A stretch of 64,000 nt of DNA, from the NCBI RefSeq assembly GCF_016808335.1, contig NC_053150.1:25874538-25938537 (forward strand), read 5' to 3'. A model generated the notes under the pieces. The model was not told where the DNA came from, made no database searches, and saw only the letters and a list, made by a program, of their open reading frames with translations. Of this stretch, positions 21,250 through 33,896 are shown piece by piece (the first letter of the stretch is position 1; every line of letters begins with the position of its first letter). This DNA comes from Panicum virgatum (taxonomy: Eukaryota; Streptophyta; Magnoliopsida; Poales; Poaceae). The position numbers were made by a program, and so were the translations under genes.

Positions 21250-22465
21250 TGCTCGGGAAATACTTCTTGAGGTGTTGACCGTTGACAGCAACAGGAAACT
21301 TGACGCCGTCCAATTCCTCAAGCATGTATGCATTCCTAGGCAAAACCTGATCAACCTTGTACGGCCCGTGCCAAGTTGGAGACCACTTGCCATATTTTCT
21401 ATCTTTAGTTCCCAATGGTAAAACTGCCTCCCAAACCAAATCTCCAACCTGGAAATTTTTTGGCTTGACCTTCTTGTTATATGCACGAGCAACTTTAGCC
21501 TTATTTTCCTTGATCTTCTCCAGCGACCAAAGCCTTAGCTCTGTCAGGTCCTCCATGTTGTCATTCATCAAGGCTGCATACTGTTCAGTTGTCAGATCAT
21601 TCTGGAACTCGACACGCCTTGATCCGGCCGTTATCTCCCATGGTAACACAACATCTTGGCCGTAGACTAAATGGTACGGCGATGTCTTGGTGGATCCGTG
21701 ACATGAGATACGATATGCCCACAAAGCTTCCGACAACGCTTCATGCTAGCGCCTAGGATATTCATCGATCTTTCTCTTTATGAGCTTGATGAGGCTCTGG
21801 TTGGATGCTTCAGCTTGTCCATTAGCCTGGGCATAATATGGAGACGATCTGATCAACTTAATTCCCATGTCATCGGCAAACTTCCTGAATTCCTCTGATA
21901 TAAAGGCCGATCCTCCATCGGTCGTAATGGTCTGAGGGATCCCAAATCTGTGGATGATGTGCTCTTTGACAAAGCTGATCACATCTCTTGACGCTACTGA
22001 CCTCATGGGTACGGCCTCTACCCACTTTGTGAAATAATCTGTAGCAGCTAAGACCCATTGGTGACCCTTGCTAGACGACGGGTTGATCTGACCAATCATG
22101 TCCATGGCCCAACCCCTGAATGGCCACGGCTTTATGATAGGATTCATTACTGATGCTGGCACTATCTGAATTTTGCCAAACCTCTGACATGCCTGACACC
22201 CTTTGTAATATTTGAAACAATCTTCAAGCATAGTGGGCCAGTAATAACCCGATCGCTTAATCAGCCACTTCATCTTATGAGCCGATTGATGAGTACCGCA
22301 GGCTCCTTCATGAACCTCATGCAAGAGCCGATTTGACTCTGAAGGTCCCAGACATTTAAGCAGTAGTCCTTCCATGGTCCTGTAGAACATGTCATCCCCT
22401 ATCAGAACATACTTCATGGCCTTGAGTCTTATCCTTCTGGGTGCCCCCCGAGCCGAATCCTTCAA
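21233..22465 (-). pseudogene. pol: Tat-1 integrase
   Basis: The integrase catalyses insertion of element cDNA. The N-terminal zinc-binding region has HEVHEGACGTHQSAH and GCQACQRFG; the core has Asp in AMDMIGQI, Asp in TTDGGSAF and Glu in GQAEASNQ. The C-terminal part has GDLVW and a WHGPYKV segment. There is no chromodomain. One in-frame TAG near 21745, where a Trp codon is expected, splits the frame. The C-terminal codons and stop also occur in the adjoining 90-bp repeat. Confidence 0.88.
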
Positions 22466-22486
22466 ATAATTGAAGATATCGGCTCT

Positions 22487-23527
22487 TCAGTCTCCGGGCT
22501 CTAGAAACTGAACCTCCACGTCAACTCCATCGGCTGTCTCCCTGTAGCCAGAAGCCATCTGTGCCAAATCATTGGCTTCATTGTTCAGAGTCCTGCGTAT
22601 CCAGTGGAAATTGATGTACCTGAATTGTGACATCAACTCACGGCACTGCATCCATATCGGAAAAAGAGCCTCGCTCTCACATCTATATTCCTCCGTGAGC
22701 TGAGAAATCACCAGCTTTGAATCTCCAAAAATTTCCACTGCTTATGCACCAGCTTCGAGGAGTACTTCCATCCCTTTGCGAACGGCTTCATATTCCACCA
22801 AATTATTGGTGCATGGGGCAGTCATTCTGATGAAAAAGGAGTAAGTAGCCCCACGAGGCGAGACCAACAGAATTCCCACACCGCACCCATCATCACAAGC
22901 CGATCCGTCGAAGAACATAGCCCAAGCACGAATAAATAATGCAGCAATATCAGTGCTGATCCTGTCTGCAACAAGATCTGCCAGTGCTTGTCCTTTGACC
23001 GCTTTTGCAGGCTGATACCGAATATCGAACTCTGACAATGCAAACATCCATTTACCTAGCTGGCCTTTCAGGACAGGAGCCGACAGCATGTGCTTTATGA
23101 CATCCGATTTGCATATGACAATTGTGTCCGCCGAGAGCAAAATATGACGAAGCTTTGTACATGTAAAGTATAAGCAAAGACAAAGCTTCTCGATTTTAGG
23201 ATACCTGGTCTCGGCATCTAACATGCGCCTGCTGATGTAGAAAACCACCCTTTCCTGGCCGTCGTGCTTCTGGACTAACTCCGAAGCAATGGAAGTGTCA
23301 CCCACGGATAGGTACACGTAGAACGGCCTATCTTGCTGAGGAGGAACCAACACTGGAGGCTTTGACAAATATTCCTTGATTTCATCGAAAGCTTGCTGCT
23401 GTTCTGCCCCCCAGCGAAACTCGTCATCGGATTTGATCTTTACTAAACCCATGAACGGTTCGATGCGCCCAAACAGATTAGAAATAAATCGTCTGACAAA
23501 ATTAATTTTACCGATGAGCTTCTGCAA
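22487..23527 (-). pseudogene. pol: Tat-1 RT thumb, RNase H and second (aRH-like) RNase H
   Basis: The frame starts in the RT connection (VRRFISNLFGRIEPF) and continues into RNase H (FYVYLSVGDTSIASELV; the first catalytic Asp appears replaced). It ends in an additional RNase H-like domain with MFFDGSACDDGCGVGILLVS and GDSKLVISQL. The second domain is typical of Tat/Ogre elements. An in-frame TAA at 22739-22741 separates the last part. Confidence 0.85.
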
Positions 23528-24503
23528 CTCTTCGTGGTAGGCGGCTTCATCGTCTTTACAGCTTCTTGACTCTTCAGGCCGATCTCGATTCCCCGTTCAT
23601 GCACCAGGAATCCCAGAAATTGACCGGCCGATACTCCAAAGGCACATTTCTTTGGGTTCATTTTGAGCCCAAACCTTCGAGTCCGTTCCAAAACTTGGCG
23701 CAGATCTTCTTGATGCCCCCAGCTGATTTGGACTTGACCACGACATCATCAATATAGATCTCTACCAGTTTGCCGATGAGATCATGAAAAATGTAATTCA
23801 TGGCACGTTGGTACGTTGCACCGGCATTTTTAAGTCCAAAGGTCATAACCAAGTACTCGAACAAGCCGACCGCGCCTGGTACCCTGAACGCGGTCTTGTT
23901 CACATCTTCTGGGGCCATGAAGATCTGGTTGTAGCCGGCATTACCATCCATAAAACTCATCATTTTGTGGCTAGCTGCTGCGTTGATCCACGTCTCTACA
24001 ACAGGCATCGGATATTCGTCCTTTGGCGTCGCTCTGTTGAGATCTCTAAAATCGACGCGGACACACCATCGGCCATCCTTCTTTTGCACCGGTACCACGC
24101 TAGAAATCCACTCTGCATACCGGCACGGCCTGATGAACCCAGCATCCAGCATCTTCTCCACCTCTTGCTTGACTTCTTCTAGGACTTCGGCATTCATCTG
24201 ACGTGCTCGTTGCTGAAATGGCCGAAACCCTTTCTTAAGCGGGAGCCGATGCTCGACGATGCTTCTATCCAGACCGGGCATCTCGGTGTAGTCCCATGCA
24301 AAACAGTCCTGGTACTCTTTTAGTAGTGCAATCATCTCCTCACGTAAGACCGGATCCAACTTCTTGCTGATAAATGTCGGTCGTGGCTTATCCCCAGGAC
24401 CGATGTCGACCTCTTCCAAATCATCAGCTGACATGAACCCATATCCCAGTTTGCCGTCGTCTAAAAAAGCAGCTGCGAACGCAAGCAAGTCTTCGTTATC
24501 CAC
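23528..24503 (-). pseudogene. pol: Tat-1 reverse transcriptase
   Basis: Palm and finger motifs are clear: RPCRYAEWISSVVPVQKKDG, VDFRDLN, TFGLKNAGATYQRAMN and YIDDVVVK with the catalytic Asp pair. The frame shifts relative to the following RNase H section near 23,530-23,660, and the usual text there is degraded. Gag-pol direction is minus throughout. Confidence 0.88.
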
Positions 24504-24751
24504 AAGATCAGCGGCAAATATAGGGAGATGACAAGAAAAATTATTTGGCTAACCGCACGGGCTGGCCGCTTCTATACTTCCATTATCATTCTGAACCAAA
24601 TAGTCGATGAGTGGCCAACTGCCAGAGTAGGCCATCATATGTACATGATGTAAGAACTCCAAACCCACACAGGATTTTTCTATTTTTCGGGGCCGATCGC
24701 TGGGACCAGCCACTCTTATTCTATTACATCCCGTGGCATGCCAAGATGCGT

Positions 24752-25777
24752 CTACTCTGTGAGGCTAGTGGATAAGACCAGCCTCAATCTATTTTTTGTC
24801 GCCTCGATCCGATCACAGTCTTCCAGGGCGATCCCTGAGATCGGCTCTTGTCCTTTCGCATCCCAGGCGTTCATGTCTGTGAGCGAGACTTCGCTGGAAT
24901 CGTCTGCAGGGACCATTTCTACTTCATCGCCGTCCCATTGGATGAGGTACTGATGCATTGTGGAAGGGATACAACAGTTGGCATGAATCCAATCCCTCCC
25001 AAGCAATACCATGTATGTACTTTTGCTGTTGACGATGAAGAACGAAGTCGGGATCGTCTTGCGGCCCACTGTCAACTCCACATTAAGGACCCCCATTGCC
25101 TCTGATGGTTGTCCGTTGGAGTCATTGAGCATCACATTGGTCTTGATCAGATCGGTAGAAGAACGACCCAATCGGCGCAGCACAGAATATGGCATCAGGT
25201 TGACTGCGGCGCCAGTGTCGACCAACATCCCGTTCACAGGCTTGCCGTTGATGAAGCCCTTGAGATACAATCCCTTCAAGTGCTTGTAGCTTTTCTCCTT
25301 GGGCTTCTCGAAGATGATCGACTGTGGGCCCAGATCCAGCTGTGCGATGGCCGATTCTTCCGGTTGGGGTGCCCGAAACTCCGATGGGAGCACGAACACC
25401 ATGTTCACATCAGCCGATGGCTTCTCATCGGCTTTTGTCTGCTTGGGGCGCCACTCTTTTCTTGGAGGGCGCCTTTCCTCCCTTCGCGGTCGCCTGACTT
25501 GCTCCGCGAGATCCGGACGCGCTTTCCTCAACACGTCGAGGTACTTTGCTTCTGCCTCTTCCAGATTGCGCAAGCGCTGCACTCTGTGCTTTTGCGAGCA
25601 ATTAAGCCCGTCAGGACACCACCGTGGATGATGGTACCTGTCTTCTTCTTCTGGCTCGGAATCACCCCTGGTTGGCCGCCTCACACGGTCACCATGACGT
25701 GTTCTGGGATCCCAAGTGCCGGAACACCGATGTCTCATCCTGCTGGTGTCCTCGAGGCCTGCACTCCAAGCAATCAT
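24752..25777 (-). pseudogene. pol: Tat-1 aspartic protease region
   Basis: About 340 codons include a basic linker (Arg/Glu-rich) and a retropepsin core with LVDTGAAVNLMPYSVLRRLG and a later YMVLLGRDWIHA. The first Asp-Thr-Gly is the catalytic site that processes the polyprotein. The region between it and RT (24504-24751) shows stops and no extra domain. The frame differs from the upstream gag, so a frameshift lies near 25,700-25,780. Confidence 0.8.
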
Positions 25778-26546
25778 CTATAGTAGGCAATCGGTTCATG
25801 CCGGAATTCCAACAGTACCTGAAGAACGGGCAATGCCAGTGGTCGCGTATAGCCTGGCGTCTCCCCAGTGTCCTTCCTATGCGGTGCTCGTACTCATCCT
25901 CTTCCGATTCGTATCGGCGGTGCAACTTGTACTGGTACTGGTACTTTTCTAGAAGCCGATTAGAAGCTGGAAGCTGATTGCGAATGTGACGCACCTGCTC
26001 TTCAGTCACATGTTGCTGTTCCAGCTTGCGTTCATCCTGCGGCCGTTTGCCAGAAGCGGCCTCTCTCCTCTGCTTGTCTTGGCGGCGCATGGGTCCCACC
26101 ATGTTGATCTGGAATGCCAAATCCTGGCCCTTGGATCCGAAATCTGACAGCTCCACCATGTTAGCTTGTGGGAAGGGCTTTGTGTCAACCTTCATCGTGT
26201 GTTGAGCCAGGATTAATCGGCCTTGTTCGATAGCCGATTGTATCTGACGACGTAGCTCCTAGCATTCACCCGTGGAATGAGTGAACGAGTGGTGCCATTT
26301 GCAGTACAGTCTTCCCTGCAGCTCTTGTGCCGTCGGTAACTTGTGATTCTCTGGGAGCTTCAGCTGTTTTTCTTTGAGGAGCAGATCGAATATCTGCTCT
26401 GCCTTGGTCACATCGAAGTCGAAGCCCTTCACAAGCCCCTGCTGTTTGACCAATTTGCACGGGACAGGGTTTGCCCCCCGAGTCCACTCTGCCACGGCCA
26501 CTTCTTGCTCCTCGCCAGAGTCATCAGATTCATCCGCCTGGGCCAT
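25689..26546 (-). pseudogene. gag: Tat-1 Gag, C-terminal part
   Basis: Acidic and charged segments (ADESDDSGEEQEV) are followed by a conserved grass Tat gag stretch (KLPENHKLPTAQELQGRLYC, HHSFTHSTGEC) and by HWHCPFFRYCWNSGMNRLPT and DCLEC, Cys/His-rich nucleocapsid-like motifs. One stop lies near 26261. The frame equals that of the N-terminal gag. Confidence 0.75.
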
Positions 26547-26548
26547 GT

Positions 26549-27875
26549 TTACATGGTGCTTGAACTTGTCCTAGTATAGCTAAGGATGGTAATGTTCATA
26601 TGCTGTAAGCTTCTGCACCAGGTGCGCCAGAGATGTGAACTCCAACTGAAAAGCCGCATCCTTGATCGGCTTAGCGAGTCCCAGGACAGCCAGATCGACT
26701 GCCTCCTTCTCTGTGATGCGCGACGAGTAGCATTGGTTCTTGACCCCCCTGAAGCGCTGTATGTATTCTTACACAGTCTCTCCTCGCTTCTGCCTGACTT
26801 GGGCAAGGTCGGCAATTCCAGCTTCAGCAGCCTCCGAGTGGTACTGGGTATGGAATTGATCTTCAAGCTGCCTCCAAGTTCGAATCGAATCCGGAGCCAG
26901 TGATGCATACCATCCAAAAGCTGGGCTTGTAAGAGATTGGCCAAAGAACCGGACCCTCAACGGATCCGACACTGAGATCATCCCAAGCTGCGTTAAGTAT
27001 CGGCTCACATGCTCTATGGAGCTGGCTCCTTCTGACCCATTGAACTTGGTGAACTCAGGAAGCCGATACTTGGGTGGCAATGGGATCAAGTCATAGTCAC
27101 TTGGATACGGCTTGGAATAGCCGATCGCTTTCCTTTTGGGCAGGATACCGAACTGGTCTATCAGTATTGCACTGACCTGCTCCACACTAAGAACTCCTGG
27201 GGCCGATGGCTCAGCACTCGGCCCAGTAGCGTACTTTGCCAGCCACGCTTGTTTCTCCGCGTCTGCTCCAGAAGCTCCTAGGTTTACCATCTGCACCGAG
27301 CGTGTTGGATTGACGCTGTCAGGGATGTAGGCGCACGTGTAGCCGTGCGGGATCTCCTTGGGTGGCTCGGTGAGGAATTTGCCTTCTCCAGGATCACCGC
27401 CGATCTTGTGGACGACGTAGATTAGCGAATTTTGTGGTTTTGGAGCCGCAAATGAGAACGGCAATACCGGTCTAGAATGTAGTGCAGCTTCCTCTGTGTG
27501 ACTCCCCAGGGTTGGCCCCGATGGAGAGTACTGGTTCTTGATTATCTCCTGGATGACGCGATGCGCCATGCGCTCGAGTTCGTTCATCAGGCTCTGAGAG
27601 TGCCGATGAAGCGCATGGGCCACCATGTAGTTCATCTCCTGACGCAGGGCTCTAGTGCGCTCTTCTGATGGCACAGACAGATCTACGTTGTCGAGAGCGC
27701 CTTCTGGTGAGAACCCCTTCCAACTGATGCCATGGTTGCGGGTCCTCTCAAAAGAGCCGATGAGATTGGCTTCCAACAGAGCTTTGATCTCATCATACTT
27801 CTTCTTGTGTTCAGGAGAGAGCTCTTCATACGTGACGGGCTTGGGAGCGGGTTCTTGATCTTGAGCTCCAATCAT
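26549..27875 (-). pseudogene. gag: Tat-1 Gag, N-terminal and capsid part
   Basis: The start is taken as the Met at 27875, beginning MIGAQDQEP; the frame upstream runs into the PBS and LTR. A capsid-like region is visible (YRLPEFTKFNGSEG, HVSRYLTQLG, RVRFFGQSLTSPAFGWY). TAA at 26766-26768 and two stops near 26,575-26,585 break the continuation, which otherwise reads in the same frame through LVQKLTAYEHYHP. Confidence 0.82.
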
Positions 27876-27902
27876 CTCTGCGGTGGGCGTTGCTACTGAC
27901 GA

Positions 27903-27922
27903 GGGTCCCACCAGGCGTGCCA
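27903..27922 (-). promoter_or_regulatory. Primer binding site of Tat-1
   Basis: On minus it reads TGGCACGCCTGGTGGGACCC, five bases after the LTR end. This type of PBS is usual for grass Tat elements and is thought to pair with a tRNA-Arg. Confidence 0.75.
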
Positions 27923-27927
27923 GAATG

Positions 27928-29143
27928 TGTTGTCGGTCGAAACCCACCGGCGAGCAGCGACGGGCAACACGAAGAGCCGGGAGGTCGCCGGGGCGCTGGC
28001 AGGCACTGCTCCCTCGTCGACGGCCTGCAATTCCGTCACGCGCCCGGAGAATGTGTGGAAAGCCGGGCGTGCCACCTGACCTATACCCGATCAGGACGGT
28101 GCGAATGTGCTCCAAACAGTTTCTTGCATACAAAGACACGTGTAAACGTAAGTCCGAGCCGTGGTCGGCTCCCCAGGACGACTCTTGCATCGGCTTTAAA
28201 GAGCCGATCGAGTCCCGGTGTCAGATTGGATCTGTTTGCATCCGGATGTGATAAATAAAGCAAATAACTGAAAAGCTGCCTCAGATAAATCTAACTAATC
28301 TAATCTATGATGGTAAAAGCTTCACTGTTAGATCGGAACATCCTACACGTGACTAGGCCTAATGAACGTAACAGACAACTAAACCATAACCCAAAACAGA
28401 GGCCTAAGAACTAGCAAGAGCCGATTCCCGGAACAATCCCTATCAAGGCTAAGATAAAGCATCTACTATGCCACCGGATCGTCCAATCCGTTTGCAAGGC
28501 CTAACCCAGCAGATATTACGCCAACTCTTAAGATAAGAGCAAACCATAATAGATTAGATCTACTAGACATAAAAGAAGCAGGGTGTTGCCTCTATGCAAC
28601 TAATTCTATGCGACAAGAACTAGCATAAGATTGAAACATGACTGCACAGATACAACATGATATTCGTAGATGATAAGCAACGAAGCATAACAGATCTACT
28701 AAAAGCCATGCTACGAACATCAAGATAACTAGTACTACTCACCATCAAAAACGCTTCAGTACGAGTAATACCAAGGTAAAAGCAAGAACAATGCTGCCCT
28801 GATCGCAAGAAGCGATCAGGGTAGCATGGCGCTTACTTGGATGAAACCCTAGGATTAGGGGTGGCGATGCGCCGAGAGTTGTTGTTTGCGAGACGTGATG
28901 ACACTCTCCCTTCATGAATAACATAGGGTACATATTTATAGTCCGGAGACTTAGGAAACAATCTAAACTAATCTTGTCTCGATCGGACTCTATCTCTAAT
29001 CTTGAACTACCTCTAAGTATACATGGCCCATGTGCCCCAGATGCTCATCCAGGAGCCGATTTACAAGTCTTCTTCAATCTTCTGTTTTAAGCCCATCTTG
29101 CTTTCGGCCCATAAATTAATCCTGTTAATTTATGGCAACAACA
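27928..29143 (-). repeat. Tat-1 5' LTR
   Basis: The 1216 bp on minus start TGTTGTTGCCATAAATTAAC and end CGACCGACAACA. The flank at 29144 is LINE-1 ORF2. A TATAAATA box on minus lies at 28933-28940. The matching 3' LTR is outside the window, so age cannot be judged. Confidence 0.82.
28933..28940 (-). promoter_or_regulatory. TATA box in the Tat-1 LTR
   Basis: TATAAATA on minus (TATTTATA on plus) lies within the LTR, about 200 bases from its 5' end. Confidence 0.55.
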
Positions 29144-29667
29144 CCTAATAAATCATTGAAATTAAGAGTGTCCTGTATATTGCCCCCTAGTTTGTTTCTG
29201 TCCTCTAGAGATCTGTAAAAATTAAAATCACCCACAAAGAGCCAATTTGCATCATCATCAATTTGGTGTCCTTTTAGCCAATCAACAAACAAAGAACGTC
29301 CAAGCTCTACACAAGGGCCATAGACAGTAGTAAGCTTCCAAGTTGTGAGATTATGTTGGGAGGTAAAAGCAATAGTGATGCCAAAGATTTGTTTGTCTAG
29401 GGTGACTCCCGAAAAGATAGAACTGTTCCAGACCACAATAATCCCTCCTGAGGCCCCAACTGAGGGAATAAAATCAAAATTTTCAAAACGTCTGGGGGTG
29501 AATTTCCTTAGCAAGGGCATGACAATTACTTGCATTTTAGTTTCCTGAAGACAAATAATAGAACAAGCACTCTCTTCAATTTTATCTCTGACAACATCAT
29601 GCTTTTCAGTTGCATTCAAACCTCTAATCTTCGAGCAAAGAATGGTCCAGTTTCTGTTATTCATCAT
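29144..29667 (-). pseudogene. LINE-1 ORF2, endonuclease N-terminus (truncated)
   Basis: The AP-type endonuclease nicks target DNA for target-primed reverse transcription. Motifs are IRGLN, CLQETK (catalytic Glu), SGGIIVVWN, VYGPC and VGDFN (Asp). The start is the Met pair at 29667. The frame runs into the Tat-1 LTR at 29143, so RT is missing here. Confidence 0.85.
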
Positions 29668-29913
29668 AGAAATAATAAAAGGAGTAGCATGAAGACTGAG
29701 ACTAGCACAATCTTTGGGGGGAAATCACCTGAGAGGGACCAGGTATAGGGCCAGAGCCAGAGAAGAACAAAAGATGAACATAACAATCTTGTTTTGCATA
29801 GAGAGAAACCACACAGAGAGTTCAACAAGCCCAATAAAAATAGAGTCACAAACTGACAATAAGCATTAGCAATAAACATGGACGGAAGCCAACATAGCAA
29901 GCAAGCAAAAGTT

Positions 29914-32736
29914 TCACTGGTAGCACCACCAGGCAGCCATTAAGTGTGTGTGTTCTTCATCTTGATTCTTTTCAGCTAGAAGCTTGTCTTCAGCCACTTC
30001 ACTAGGAGGCATGCTGCATTGAATCACCCAGTTCTGTAACGATTGCAGTGGAATTGGGGCTGGAACACCACTTATCTTACTTGGAGGAGCATCAAGCGAG
30101 TGAGTAAAAACTGCATCTAAGCCCAAAGGATTTAAAGCTGCACTGCTTCTACTCCTTTTCCTTGGCAGGTTGTCCAGAGAGATGTGCAGAAAACCTTCCT
30201 GGCTGTTGAGTCTTGGGCTCTTCTTGCTTGGCATAGTTACAAGGGGCTTTCTACCTTTGGATGTTTTCTTTGGGAGAGACATATGTTTGTCAGGGTGCCT
30301 TGGAGGAATGCCTGCAGCAGAATCAAAAAGAGTTGACAGACATTTCATAGCATGCACCTGGTCTGAATCTGGGATAAAAGGGTCTACTTCCATAAGCAGA
30401 TCAGCTTGAGATTCAACTTCCATAGGCTGATTAGCATTTGGCTCTGCAGCAGTAAGGACAGGATCAACTTGGGACTCTTCTGCAACTAGAACAGGGAGTT
30501 GATCCTCTTGGCATGGATGTGTTGACATGAATTCTTGATCAGCCTTCTTGGCTCTAGAGTCTGTGGTTGGATCAGCCAAATGTTGGTGCAGTTCCTGTGG
30601 TAGATCACTACTCATTTCTACATCATTATCTAAAAGAGAACCATCTTGTGAAGGGGGTTCTACCATCAAGTTATCATTTGAAATATCCTGAGAAAAAGCC
30701 CAGAGTTGTATGCGCACTACATGTAGGCTTGGTTGAAAAGGCAGAATAGCCAGATCATTTGCAGTAGAAACTTCCACCTCAGGGACAGTGTAACCAGTTT
30801 GTGCAATCAGGACTTTGAGATCAACTCTTTCCAGGATTAGAGTTAAATGGAGTACAGGTGGCAAAGGAGGAGTGATCAACCTTTGAAAAGCCAAAGATTC
30901 AGCAGCCCAGAAAGAACTGCTTGGACTGAGTTGCACAACATGCTGAGAGGTAATTTCTGAGGAAGTAGAAGAGGAGGATGAGCTGTTGTAATTTCCTGCC
31001 AGAACTTCTTCCACTGTCAGAGTGATATCTGGGCCATGTGCCCTCAAGTAATTTGCAGAAGAGCCAGATTGATCAAAGGTGATTGACTCCTGCTCTTGAT
31101 CATCTAGAAAAGGCTGTTGTTGAAGTTCATTATCAGCCTGTTGATCATCTGGTCAAGCACCCAATCCCTGGCCATCTGCTTCATTCTGATGCACAGCCAA
31201 GTCATTCTGAACCTCCTCAATATGAGCAGCATTGAGACCAAAGTCATTGTTGACATGCTCAGCAGCACCAGGCAAGTCATGTTCCCAGCCTTGGGGAGCA
31301 TTTGGATTAGCATTCTGTACTGGACCAATGTCAGGGTGAGGATTGCCATCTAGAGGGGCAGGGTCTTCATCTTGTGGAAAAGCATTTGGGAAATGTCCAT
31401 CAAGTATATAAGCTGGTACAGTCCAAGAACGACCTGTGCCTCCAAGCAAAGTATCTTGTGGTACAATCAGATTTTTTGGGACACGAGCTAGCTCAAGCAG
31501 CAGGCATTTAGTCAGAACCCTTGATTTGTTTGGTCCTTCCAACCAAGACAATAAACGGCCAAAAGGAGCTACAACAGCCTTGACAAATTCAGGGAGTTGA
31601 TAGTCTAACAGAAAACCCAAGAACATGATCCAGCTTTCTCTAGAATAAACACAAGATCTGAAATTTCTGGCTTCATCATGCTTAAGAACTCTAATATGAC
31701 CATGACCAAATTGAATCGGTGAAGCAGAGATGAGTCGTTCCCTCTGAATAGGATCATCGAACTGGAAAAGCCCTAACCCAAGAGGAGAGGGGAATGCAGA
31801 AACAACTCTCATCGGGAACTCCTACTGCAGAAAATGAACCACATCCGGTACTTGTGCAGGCGCTGGCCCTGGTTCTAGCTCTAGGATCGCAAACTGCTCA
31901 TGTCGACGAGGAGGTTCTCCACCTAGAGCCACTCTTGCACGTGCAGGATGCTGCCATCCATGCTCCACATGCATCCCAGCAGGTGTGTAGAGCATCAGAT
32001 TGCAGGGAAAATTCGCCATGGTGTTGAGAGTTGGTGCGACTGTCGGTGACAATGGTGGAGTTGAGGGACGATGCGACAATTGCGAGGTCAGCGATGAAGT
32101 TGCACTGTAGCTTGGGGAAGATGGAGATTTGTGAGATTTCCTTGTGGCCTCCGAGATTGACGCACCCAAATCAAGGGGAGGTTGGGCTTCATCCACATCA
32201 GCAGGGGCATCTGTGGTAATGGGCTTCACTGGTTTTGGGGCCCAAAGAATTCTAGGTTGGGCTCTGGTCAGACACAAATGGGCCTTATGCCCATACTTGA
32301 AACAAGCTTTGCAATGCCAATTATTGGAGCAGTCTTTGGCCATATGTCCATGGGCCATGCATTTGCCAGAAAGAAGTAAAGGCCTGCGCTTTGAATTTGA
32401 AAGAAGAGTGAAATCCGACAAATCATCAGCAGGCGAAGAACTCTTTGTGATTTTCGGATCTGACATTTCAGAAGCAAGATCTTTCTGTAGATGACCAAAA
32501 ACACGGGAAATCGGAACTGAGGTGGGGATTGTAAAGTCGCCAATCCGAATGGTAGATGGAACATTGAGCTTTGGTTGATATTTGAATCTTGGAGAATCTT
32601 GAATTAGCTTTGGTGCAAAATGAACATGTCGAGAAAACCGAGGAGCATAAATGACACATTTCTTCTTACGAGGATGAACATAGGTCCATTCTTTCTGTTG
32701 TTCTTGCTCCCACAAAAATTTCTCACGTTCCCAATT
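29914..32736 (-). pseudogene. LINE-1 ORF1, middle and C-terminal part
   Basis: It encodes the RNA-binding LINE protein. From the N-terminal side: a basic segment next to the MULE, two zinc-knuckle-like Cys/His motifs (AHGHMAKDC and CKACFKYGHKAHLC, about 32270-32350), a Ser/Thr/Pro linker, and an RNA-recognition-like domain (FPSPLGLGLFQFDDPIQR, RNFRSCVYSRESW). A long acidic and basic C-terminal region ends at TGA 29914-29916. In-frame TAG at 31822-31824 and TGA at 31153-31155 interrupt it. With the N-terminal part it would exceed 1000 residues, long for plant LINE ORF1. Confidence 0.8.
32728..32736. repeat. 9-bp target duplication TTCCCAATT, left copy
   Basis: It adjoins the GGGAATTTTGTATG inverted terminus and recurs exactly at 33897-33905. 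Nine-base duplications are characteristic of the Mutator superfamily. Confidence 0.92.
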
Positions 32737-33896
32737 GGGAATTTTGTATGCAGCACACTCTCAAAGAGTAATTTTGTATAAAGCACATTGTGAAAGTTGA
32801 TTTTGTAATCAACACACTGTGAAAGTGAGATTTTGTCTCCAACACACCACGCTGAGTATAATAATCATTTTTGGCTGAGCAAAAGTGTAAAAAGACCATT
32901 TTGCCCATGGACCCACTTGTCATCTTCTTCCTTCATCCTCCGGCAGGCCACTGTTGCCTCTCGCCCGCGCCTACTCCTGCGCCCCGACTGCCGCCGCTCC
33001 CCGCGCCAGCTTCCTCGCGGCCGCTGCCACCACTCCCCCACGCCGTCTCCCTTGCGGCGGCTGGCACCGCTCCCCTGCGCCGGCTGCGGCTCGCGCGAGG
33101 ACAATGTGGTGCGAAAGGTGAGAAGAGAGGAGCGGGTGACAGAGATTGGGGTCAGCGCTTGTGGAGAGGTAGCTCGCCCCAGCGTTGAGCATGGGCCGGT
33201 GGTCGGCATCCCCGTTCTCTGCAGGGGCATCCTCGCACGGCCCGCTGCTGCACTTGACATCAGCAACGACATGATATAGCTTGATTTGGAGGAGAGGCAT
33301 CAAATTAATGGAGCAAGATTGATGGCCTGCAACTTGGCTACTACTAATTAATTACTTTGATTCATTGGGGGCAAAGCACGCATGCGGGAAATAAGATGTT
33401 GTTGACTCAAGCACCTCGTTGTAGGCACCGACAGCTCGGCAGAGCAGGAGGCAATGCAAGCAGGGCGGGCGGAGGTAGCCTTGGCCTCAGGACGTGCTGC
33501 GCGGCGAATCGGCAATGGACAGAGGTGGCCTAGCGGCGGGCGGCCGGAGGCAGCATGGGCATTGCGTTGCGGACGCAACAGTCGCGAGAGTGCAGGCACA
33601 GGGAAGCAGTGGCAGCGACTGCGAGGGAGCCGGCGCGGGGGAGCGGTCGGCGCGCAGGAGCAGACGTGGGCGAGAGGGAGCGGTGGCCTACCGGAGGGGG
33701 AAGGTAGAAGATGACAAGTGGGTCCGAGGGCAAAATTGTCTTTTACACCTTTGCTAAGCTATAAACGATTATTATACTCGGTGTGGTGTGTTGGAGACAA
33801 AATCGCAATTTCATGATGTGTTGGAGACAAAATCAGCTTTCATGATGTGCTCTACACAAAACCACTCTTTGAAAGTGTGCTGCATACAAATTTCCC
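32737..33896. mobile_element. Mutator-like element (MULE) with long TIRs
   Basis: The 1160-bp element starts GGGAATTTTGTATGCAGCAC and ends as its inverted counterpart (about 41-bp near-match visible at once). Similarity of the arms continues to roughly 250 bp, including the shared GACCCACTTGTCATCTTCT segment on opposite strands. The interior (about 33010-33640) is GC-rich and has no transposase, so the element is non-autonomous. The interior could be captured host DNA (Pack-MULE), but I cannot identify a donor gene. Confidence 0.88.

Larger units (their letters stand above)
20876..29143 (-). mobile_element. Tat-1 Ty3/gypsy retrotransposon, gag-pol and 5' LTR fragment
   Basis: Read on minus it holds the 5' LTR (29143-27928), PBS, gag, protease, RT, RNase H, a second RNase H-like domain, integrase and a tandem-repeat 3' UTR. 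Two RNase H domains and the lack of a chromodomain mark the Tat/Ogre lineage. Many stops and at least one frameshift make it non-autonomous. It interrupts LINE-1 ORF2 at 29143/29144. Its left end is outside the window. Confidence 0.85.

Noticed and set aside
25109..25783. 224-codon plus-strand ORF opposite Tat-1 protease
   Set aside because: It mirrors the minus-strand protease frame and has no domain of its own.
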